Of a DNA stretch of 64,000 nucleotides, positions 58,905-64,000 are shown in pieces. Made by a program: the position numbers and the translations under genes. The DNA lies in NCBI GenBank assembly GCA_016870485.1, contig VGBM01000001.1:161786-225785 (forward strand), given 5' to 3'. Below the pieces are notes generated by a model. It was not told where the DNA came from. It did not search any database and was given only the letters and a program-made list of their open reading frames with translations. Within the stretch, counting starts at the first letter, position 1. Every line of letters begins with the position of its first letter. The stretch is from Actinomycetota bacterium. GTDB taxonomy: Bacteria > Actinomycetota > Thermoleophilia > Gaiellales > F1-60-MAGs149.

Positions 58905-58910
58905 AGCGTA
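58905..58910 (-). promoter_or_regulatory. Minus-10 box (TACGCT) of the TetR-Rieske operon
   Basis: TACGCT, six-base spacer CCGTCC, GTG at 58898; leaderless pattern. Confidence 0.6.
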
Positions 58911-58942
58911 CCCGAGGCACCCGGCGCCGCGCAAGACCGCCG

Positions 58943-59296
58943 CTAAGAGACGTCCGCGAGGGCCCGCACGTAGGCGGGGTCGCCGGGCCGCAGCCACGTG
59001 GCGAGCCGGTAGCTCCCCCGCGCCGCGGCGAGATCGCCGACGCCCTGCAGGGCCCGGCCCTGGAGGAAGTAGGCGTAGTGGTCGTTCGGGGCCGCCTCGA
59101 CAGCGGCGTTGGCCTCGGGCAGGGCGTCCCGGAAGCGCCGGGCCCGCAGATACGCGACGGCCAGCATCTCGCGGATCGACCCGCTGGCGGGCTCGCGGTC
59201 GCGCGCCTCCTCGAGCGGCGGGATCGCCGCCAGGTACTCGCCCGCATCGAGGTGCGAGCGCGCCTGCGCGTAGAGCTCGTACACGCCGCCGTCCAC
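58943..59296 (-). CDS. Tetratricopeptide-repeat protein
   Basis: 117 residues forming about three TPR units: ARSHLDAGEYLAAIPPLEEA, EMLAVAYLRARRFRDALPEA and YFLQGRALQGVGDLAAARGS. Soluble protein-interaction scaffold of unknown partner. GTG start with TAGACT six bases upstream; that box includes the stop codon of the transglutaminase gene, so the gene has its own promoter while following the MoxR operon. Confidence 0.88.
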   Translation of the reverse strand: MDGGVYELYAQARSHLDAGEYLAAIPPLEEARDREPASGSIREMLAVAYLRARRFRDALPEANAAVEAAPNDHYAYFLQGRALQGVGDLAAARGSYRLATWLRPGDPAYVRALADVS

Positions 59297-59302
59297 GTCC
59301 CG

Positions 59303-59308
59303 AGTCTA
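59303..59308 (-). promoter_or_regulatory. Minus-10 box (TAGACT) overlapping the transglutaminase stop
   Basis: Its first three bases are the TAG stop of the upstream gene; a six-base spacer leads to the GTG at 59296. Confidence 0.6.
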
Positions 59309-61840
59309 GCCCCTGCCGCGCCGGGGGCCCCGTCGCGGCCGCACCGCGCCGCGCAGGCGCTCGCGGCGGTCGAGCCGCGCCCGCACCTGGCTGACGGCGA
59401 TGCGCGTCTCGCGGCGGGCCTCGCGCAGCGCGTCCCGCGCCTCGTCGGGCGGTGCGTAGCGGGCGCGCTCGAGCGCGCCGACCCAGGTCCCGCCCGGGAT
59501 CCCGTAGAGCCGCTGGAGGGCCCCCGCCACGTCCGCGGCGGGCGCGGCGGGCGTGGCGGCGCCCTGGTCGGCGAGCCAGCCGGCGAGCACGTCGCGCAGC
59601 GCGACCGCGCCCGTGCCCGGATCCTCGACCGCGAAGGCGCGGGCCTCACGCCGGCGCTTCGGCAGCCACAGGGCGAGGCCGAGGAGGGCCACGGCCGGCA
59701 CCGCGAGCCCGAGGAGCGCCGCGCGGCGCCCCCAGCCCGCCCCCTCCTCGGCGACCGCCCCCGATCCGTCCACGGCGCCGGAGCCGCCGCGGTTGGGGCC
59801 GTTCGGGCCGCCCGGGCGGTCGCCCGGGCCGAGGAGGCCCGCCAGCGCGCCGGCCGCGACCCCGGCCGCACTCTGCGGGAAGACGGGCGACGTGCTCGAC
59901 GTCGGCAGCGGCAGGGAGCGCGTCGGGGTCGGCTCGAAGGCGACCCAGCCGGCGTACGGGAAGCGAACCTCGACCCAGGCGTGCGCGTCGCGATTCGTGA
60001 TGATGCGGCGATCGCCGTCCTCCGCGCCCTGCGTGAACCCGACGACCACGCGCGCCGGGACGCCGTGCATGCGCAGGAGCGTCGCCATGGCCCCCGCGAA
60101 GTACTGGCAGTGGCCGCGGCGCGCCGACGACAGGATGAACCCCGGCAGGGGGCCGCCCGGGCTGCCCGAGGCGTAGCTCGCGGTCTCGTCGTACTCGAAC
60201 TCGCGCTGGAACCAGTCCTCGAGCAGGACGGCGGCCTGGTAGGGGGTCTGGGCGGCCTGCACCACCGGCCGGGTGAGCCGGTACGCGCTGCGCCAGCCCC
60301 CGAAGGCGCCGGCGTCGACGCCGCCCCGGGCGATCTCGTCGGCGAGGATCCGCTCGACCTCCGTCTCGCGGCCGGGCGCGCCGAAGGCCGGGAAGGCGAC
60401 GCCCGCGACCGAGACCTGCGCCGCGGGCGGGAGCGGCGCGTCGAGGAGCCCGTCCGTACGGGGCGGGCGACTCGCGTCGAACGCGTCCTGCCCGTACGGG
60501 CCGGGCTGCTCCTGGCCGGCGCGCTCGTCCGCGTCGTCGCTCCACGGAGCCCCGGCGTCCTGGTTGGCGTTGCGCCCGACGATGGGATCCTCCGCGAACT
60601 CGGCGACGAGGGCGGCCGTTGGGTCCGTCGGCGCGCCGAGGACGTCACGGTCGAGGAGCTGCGGGGTGACGGGCACGCGCACGGTCTCCGCCGCGTACAC
60701 CGACCCGACCGGCAGCGGCGAGCGCAGTCGCACCACGCCCTCGGGGCTGACGCCGACCGGGCGGGCGACGTCGGTCAGGCCGCGCACGGCGACCGTCCCG
60801 CCCGGGAGCGGCAGCTCCTCGGTCTGCAGGGCCACGTTGCGAATCTCGACCTCACGGACGGCCCGGTCGCCCGTGCGGGCGAGCTGCGGCACGGCCTCGT
60901 CGGGCAGCGGGAAATCAGGACCCTCGACCGCGCGCACCGCGCTGCCCGCGGTGCGCCAGCGCACACCGTCGAACACCTCGAGCACGCCGACCCGCAGGTA
61001 GCCGATGTCGCGCCCCGCGACCTCGAGCACCGTCACCTCCTCGCCGGCGAAGTCGAGGGCCCCGAGCGACTGGTCCCAGACGAACCCGACCGTGACGGGT
61101 TCCGGCTCCTCGATGGTCCAGTCCTGCCAGGCCCACGTCCCCGACCCGACCGCGAAGGGACCGGCGAGAGCGAGGAGCGCCGCGACCCCGAGCAGGCCCC
61201 CCGACCAGAGGACGGCGGCCGGGGCCCGTCCGTGCGCCTCCCCGCCGACCAGGGCGAGCAGCGCGATCCCGAGGACGGCGAGGCCGAGGGCGTAGGCCCA
61301 GACCGGGCCAAGGCCCAGGAACAGGCTGCCGACGGCGGTGGCCGTCACGACGGCGAGGACCGCCGGGAGCGGCGAGCGGTAGGCGATCAGGGCGATCGCG
61401 GCCGCGAGCACCAGCACGAGGCCCACCAGCCGCACGACCGCCACCGCATCGGGCTCCGCAGCGGCGTCCGCCGGGTAGAGGACCTGCACCCAGGCACGGG
61501 CGATCTCGCCGAGCGCGAGACCGGTGTCCCGCAGGTAGCCCGCGGAGCCGAGGTACCCGTCGGGGCCACCGACGTCCTCCTGCAGCGGCCAGCGTCCCGT
61601 CCGCAGGCCGACCACGCCGAGCACCGCCGCGAGGAGCGCGGCGGCGGTCGCGCTGATCCGCGTCAGCCCCGCCGGTGCGAGCCGCACGAGCCAGGCCAGG
61701 ACGAGGCATGCGGCGATCGCCGCGGCGATGCCCGGCCACGCCTCCGCCGGCTCCAGCATGCCCCGCAGCTGCGCCGCGATGGCCACGGCGCACACGAGCG
61801 CGAGGCCCGTGACGAGCAAGGGCCCGCCGGCGCGCCTCAT
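59306..61840 (-). CDS. Transglutaminase-like membrane protein (TgpA/DUF3488 type)
   Basis: 844 residues: about six to eight N-terminal membrane helices (residues 5-240), an extracytoplasmic region with the transglutaminase core, and one more helix (ALLGLAVPAVALLGLALWL) before a cytoplasmic tail. The active site is built from Cys in RRGHCQYFAGAM, His in NRDAHAWVEV and an acidic residue in FEPTPT. In other bacteria MoxR-DUF58-TgpA operons are common but the substrate is unsettled. ATG overlaps the DUF58 stop. Confidence 0.92.
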   Translation of the reverse strand: MRRAGGPLLVTGLALVCAVAIAAQLRGMLEPAEAWPGIAAAIAACLVLAWLVRLAPAGLTRISATAAALLAAVLGVVGLRTGRWPLQEDVGGPDGYLGSAGYLRDTGLALGEIARAWVQVLYPADAAAEPDAVAVVRLVGLVLVLAAAIALIAYRSPLPAVLAVVTATAVGSLFLGLGPVWAYALGLAVLGIALLALVGGEAHGRAPAAVLWSGGLLGVAALLALAGPFAVGSGTWAWQDWTIEEPEPVTVGFVWDQSLGALDFAGEEVTVLEVAGRDIGYLRVGVLEVFDGVRWRTAGSAVRAVEGPDFPLPDEAVPQLARTGDRAVREVEIRNVALQTEELPLPGGTVAVRGLTDVARPVGVSPEGVVRLRSPLPVGSVYAAETVRVPVTPQLLDRDVLGAPTDPTAALVAEFAEDPIVGRNANQDAGAPWSDDADERAGQEQPGPYGQDAFDASRPPRTDGLLDAPLPPAAQVSVAGVAFPAFGAPGRETEVERILADEIARGGVDAGAFGGWRSAYRLTRPVVQAAQTPYQAAVLLEDWFQREFEYDETASYASGSPGGPLPGFILSSARRGHCQYFAGAMATLLRMHGVPARVVVGFTQGAEDGDRRIITNRDAHAWVEVRFPYAGWVAFEPTPTRSLPLPTSSTSPVFPQSAAGVAAGALAGLLGPGDRPGGPNGPNRGGSGAVDGSGAVAEEGAGWGRRAALLGLAVPAVALLGLALWLPKRRREARAFAVEDPGTGAVALRDVLAGWLADQGAATPAAPAADVAGALQRLYGIPGGTWVGALERARYAPPDEARDALREARRETRIAVSQVRARLDRRERLRGAVRPRRGPRRGRG

Positions 61841-62934
61841 GCCGGGATCGCCGCCTCCGCCGGCTCCACCCGTCCGTCCGTATCCGGGCCGGGCCCCACC
61901 ACGACGATCTCGACGGGGCAGCGGCGCCCGGCCCGCTCGGCCCAGGCCGCGAGGCCGTCCGTCGGTGTCGCGGTCACCACGATCACGGTGCGCGCGACGC
62001 GGGCGTCGGGGCAGCGCGCGAGGCGCGTGCCGAGGTCCTCCGCCCGGTCGGCGGCGGCCCCCGAGAGGGCGTCGAGCGCCAGCGCCCGCGCCGTCGCCGT
62101 GCCGTCGAGGGCGACGCGCTCGCGCCGCTCGGCCTCGACGGCGAGGACCGCGCCGGCCTCGGCCCGGGACAGGGACTGCGCGAGGGCCGCGGCGCGCCGC
62201 AGCGCGGCGTCGACCCGGTCCGGGTCGGCACCGTCGCCCGCTCCGCCGGGATCCGCGACGACGAGAACCTCGACGCGGCCCGAGTCCTCGAGCTCCCGCA
62301 CCATCAGCTCGCCCGTGCGCGCGGACGTCTTCCAGTCGACGCGGCGCAGGGACTCCCCGGGCTGGTGCTCGCGGATCCCGCGGAGGTCGAACCCGACGGC
62401 GCGCACCCGCACGCCGTGGCGGCGCCCGTCGCCGTCCGTTCCGCCCGACCCGTCGGCCTCGGCACGCGCGGCGTCGAGCCACACGATCGCGTCCCCCCGC
62501 ACGGCAGCCGGCCGCTCGACGGCGGCAAGCCCGAGCGGGTCGACGACCCGGACGCGGGCCGCGCCGAGGGGGTAGCGGCCGCGGCGGCCGGCGATCCCCG
62601 CCAGATCACCCCGCGCCTCGCCCTCGCGCCGGCGCAGGTCGACCGCGTGGGTGCGGCCGAGGATGTCGACCACGAGGCGCGCGTGACGGGGCAGGCCGCC
62701 CCGCACCGCGACGCGGCACGACCACGGCCGCCCCTCGACGGGGCGCACCGGGCTGAGCCGCAGCGCGAGCGCGAGGTCGGCGGCGCGGTGGCGCAGGCAG
62801 CAGATCACGGCGGCCACCGGTCCGAGCATGAAGGCTAGGGCGACGACGCCGAGCACCGGGGCGCCGAGCCCGCGGGCGGCGACGTAGAGCCCGATCCCGC
62901 AGGCGAGGACGACCCATCCGCGGGCGGTCGGCAC
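61837..62934 (-). CDS. DUF58 domain membrane protein
   Basis: 365 residues: two N-terminal hydrophobic helices (about 8-45), a beta-rich middle part, and the DUF58 signature REHQPGESLRRVDWKTSART followed by VEVLVVADPG, a von Willebrand A-like region. Always seen with MoxR ATPases. The GTG start is two bases after the moxR stop; the stop overlaps the transglutaminase ATG. Confidence 0.92.
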   Translation of the reverse strand: MPTARGWVVLACGIGLYVAARGLGAPVLGVVALAFMLGPVAAVICCLRHRAADLALALRLSPVRPVEGRPWSCRVAVRGGLPRHARLVVDILGRTHAVDLRRREGEARGDLAGIAGRRGRYPLGAARVRVVDPLGLAAVERPAAVRGDAIVWLDAARAEADGSGGTDGDGRRHGVRVRAVGFDLRGIREHQPGESLRRVDWKTSARTGELMVRELEDSGRVEVLVVADPGGAGDGADPDRVDAALRRAAALAQSLSRAEAGAVLAVEAERRERVALDGTATARALALDALSGAAADRAEDLGTRLARCPDARVARTVIVVTATPTDGLAAWAERAGRRCPVEIVVVGPGPDTDGRVEPAEAAIPA

Positions 62935-62936
62935 GG

Positions 62937-63899
62937 CTACAGGGGCAGCGGCGTGCGGGCGACGATGTCGACCACCACGTCCGCCGCGGCGGCACCGGCG
63001 GCGCGGGCGTCCGCGGACGGCACGACGCGGTGCGCGAGGACCCGCGGCGCGACCCGCGCGACGTCCTCGGGGGTGACGTAGGCGCGACCGGCGAGGAGCG
63101 CACGGGCCCGGGCCAAACGCATCATCACCACGCCCGCGCGGGGGCTGGCCCCGAGCGAGAGCCGCGGATCGTCGCGCGTGCGGCTGATGATGCCCACGGC
63201 GTAGTCGTTGACCGCCGCCTCCACGTGCAGCTCGCGGGCCAGATCGATCGCGCTGCGCAGCTCCTCGACGTCGGCGACGGGCGCGATCGCGGCGACGGGA
63301 TCGCCGGCCGCGTGCTCGGCGAGCAGGCGCGCCTCGTCCTCGCGCGACGGATAGCCGAGGGAGAGCAGCATCGCGAAGCGGTCGAGCTGCGCCTCCGGCA
63401 GCGGGAAGGTGCCCTCGAACTCGATCGGGTTCTGCGTCGCGATGACCATGAAGGGAGCGGCGATGGGGTGGCTCGTGCCGTCCGCCGTCACCTGCCGCTC
63501 CTGCATCGCCTCGAGCAGCGCGGCCTGCGTCTTCGGCGAGGCGCGGTTGGCCTCGTCGACGAGCAGCAGGTTCGTGAAGATCGGGCCCGGGCGGAAGCGG
63601 AACTGGTGATCGCGCTGGTCGAACACCTCGACGCCGGTGATGTCGCCGGGCAGGAGGTCGGGCGTGCACTGGATGCGGGAGAAGTCGACGCCCACGGCGC
63701 GGGCGAGCGAGCGAGCGAGCGCCGTCTTGCCGACCCCGGGCACGTCCTCGAGCAGGACGTGCCCCTCCCCGACCAGCGCGGTCAGGAGGTCCGCGATCAG
63801 GCCGGGCGGCGTGCGCACGGCCCGGTCCACCTCGTCGTGGATGCGCTGCAGCGCGCCCACCGCGCGCTCCGCCGCGAGTTCGGTCTGCCCTCCGGCCAT
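62937..63899 (-). CDS. MoxR-family AAA+ ATPase
   Basis: 320 residues: Walker A PGVGKT at 54-59 (with LLEDVPGVGKTALAR), Walker B LLLVDEANRASPKTQAALLE, sensor 1 FMVIATQNPIEFEGTF-type strand with ATQNP. MoxR ATPases act as chaperones that insert cofactors or mature vWA-domain partners. ATG with TAGACT seven bases upstream. First gene of moxR-DUF58-transglutaminase. Confidence 0.95.
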   Translation of the reverse strand: MAGGQTELAAERAVGALQRIHDEVDRAVRTPPGLIADLLTALVGEGHVLLEDVPGVGKTALARSLARAVGVDFSRIQCTPDLLPGDITGVEVFDQRDHQFRFRPGPIFTNLLLVDEANRASPKTQAALLEAMQERQVTADGTSHPIAAPFMVIATQNPIEFEGTFPLPEAQLDRFAMLLSLGYPSREDEARLLAEHAAGDPVAAIAPVADVEELRSAIDLARELHVEAAVNDYAVGIISRTRDDPRLSLGASPRAGVVMMRLARARALLAGRAYVTPEDVARVAPRVLAHRVVPSADARAAGAAAADVVVDIVARTPLPL

Positions 63900-63906
63900 C
63901 TCGGTG

Positions 63907-63912
63907 AGTCTA
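63907..63912 (-). promoter_or_regulatory. Minus-10 box (TAGACT) of the moxR operon
   Basis: TAGACT, seven-base spacer CACCGAG, ATG at 63899. Confidence 0.6.
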
Positions 63913-63945
63913 TCGGCGTTCGAATCGCGGCGGCCGAACGCCGCC

Positions 63946-64000
63946 TCAGGCCGCCACGACGGCCAGAAGGCGGTCGAGCAGGCGGTAGGTGATGCCCCAC
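63946..64000 (-). CDS. C-terminal end of an unidentified gene (cut by window edge)
   Basis: The last codons of a frame entering from the right edge, ending WGITYRLLDRLLAVVAA then TGA. Codon use matches the neighbours, but 17 residues are too few to name the product. Confidence 0.45.
   Translation of the reverse strand, partial: WGITYRLLDRLLAVVAA

Noticed and set aside
63915-63935. GTTCGAATC-like sequence as a tRNA T-loop
   Set aside because: The flanking bases do not pair and no acceptor or anticodon stem surrounds it.

Overview
The window is a strongly GC-rich chromosome segment with almost no non-coding space and no stretch over 300 bases without a gene. Most operon neighbours overlap by ATGA or GTGA. 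WhiA, FluC pairs, LutABC, TANNNT minus-10 boxes and frequent GTG starts point to an Actinomycetota genome. A deep lineage such as Thermoleophilia is my inference and is not proven. I see no mobile element, CRISPR array, rRNA or replication origin. Two tRNA-Leu genes are present (CAG and CAA anticodons).

Layout. 1-6 kb (minus): uvrC, an O6-alkylguanine transferase homologue with Tyr for the catalytic Cys, yvcK, whiA, gap and pgk (cut by the left edge); rapZ, often found beside yvcK, is absent. 6-7.5 kb: small membrane and TadE-like proteins. 7.5-10.6 kb: an overlapping operon of a PstS-like lipoprotein, a DUF4239 membrane protein and a LivK-like lipoprotein. 10.6-15.4 kb: peroxiredoxin, CaiB-type CoA transferase, a glutamine synthetase homologue, FAH-family hydrolase, SDR. 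15.4-19.6 kb: membrane protein, Sua5, tRNA-Leu, cysteine-desulfurase-like enzyme, GlpX. 27.7-19.6 kb (minus): rpsO, pnp, an M16 peptidase, dapB, dapA, a 27-residue basic protein, a PhnD-like protein, a flavin reductase and two FluC subunits. 27.8-33 kb: glutamine synthetase, tRNA-Leu, methylaspartate ammonia-lyase, PepF, Nudix. 33-37.8 kb: a dead and a live polysaccharide deacetylase in tandem, a DeoC homologue lacking the Schiff-base lysine, a DUF4015 putative glycoside hydrolase, Era.

37.8-45.6 kb is an accessory catabolic cluster: a FadR-type regulator, cytochrome P450, an internally shortened glutamine synthetase homologue, a cytosolic solute-binding protein, a broken PuuD-type hydrolase, a Mo-bisPGD oxidoreductase and a convergent FAD amine oxidoreductase. 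It resembles a gamma-glutamylation route for amine breakdown combined with redox enzymes not in the classical Puu pathway. 45.7-49.3 kb: an L,D-transpeptidase and lutABC. 49.3-58.9 kb: a TetR-headed operon (Rieske oxygenase, unknown protein, two ADP-forming acyl-CoA synthetases around an acyl-CoA dehydrogenase), followed by an Old-Yellow-Enzyme-type reductase. 58.9-63.9 kb: MoxR, DUF58 and TgpA-type transglutaminase operon plus a TPR protein.

Two sequence-level patterns cross the whole window. First, many first-of-operon genes have a TANNNT box ending 6-7 bases before the start codon, which predicts leaderless mRNAs. Second, all seven convergent protein-gene pairs end in a symmetric sequence, five of them in one shared CTAG that holds both stop codons. 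Other points worth following are the pseudoenzymes (alkyltransferase, deacetylase, DeoC-like) that keep intact frames, and four solute-binding proteins with no ABC permease or ATPase nearby.
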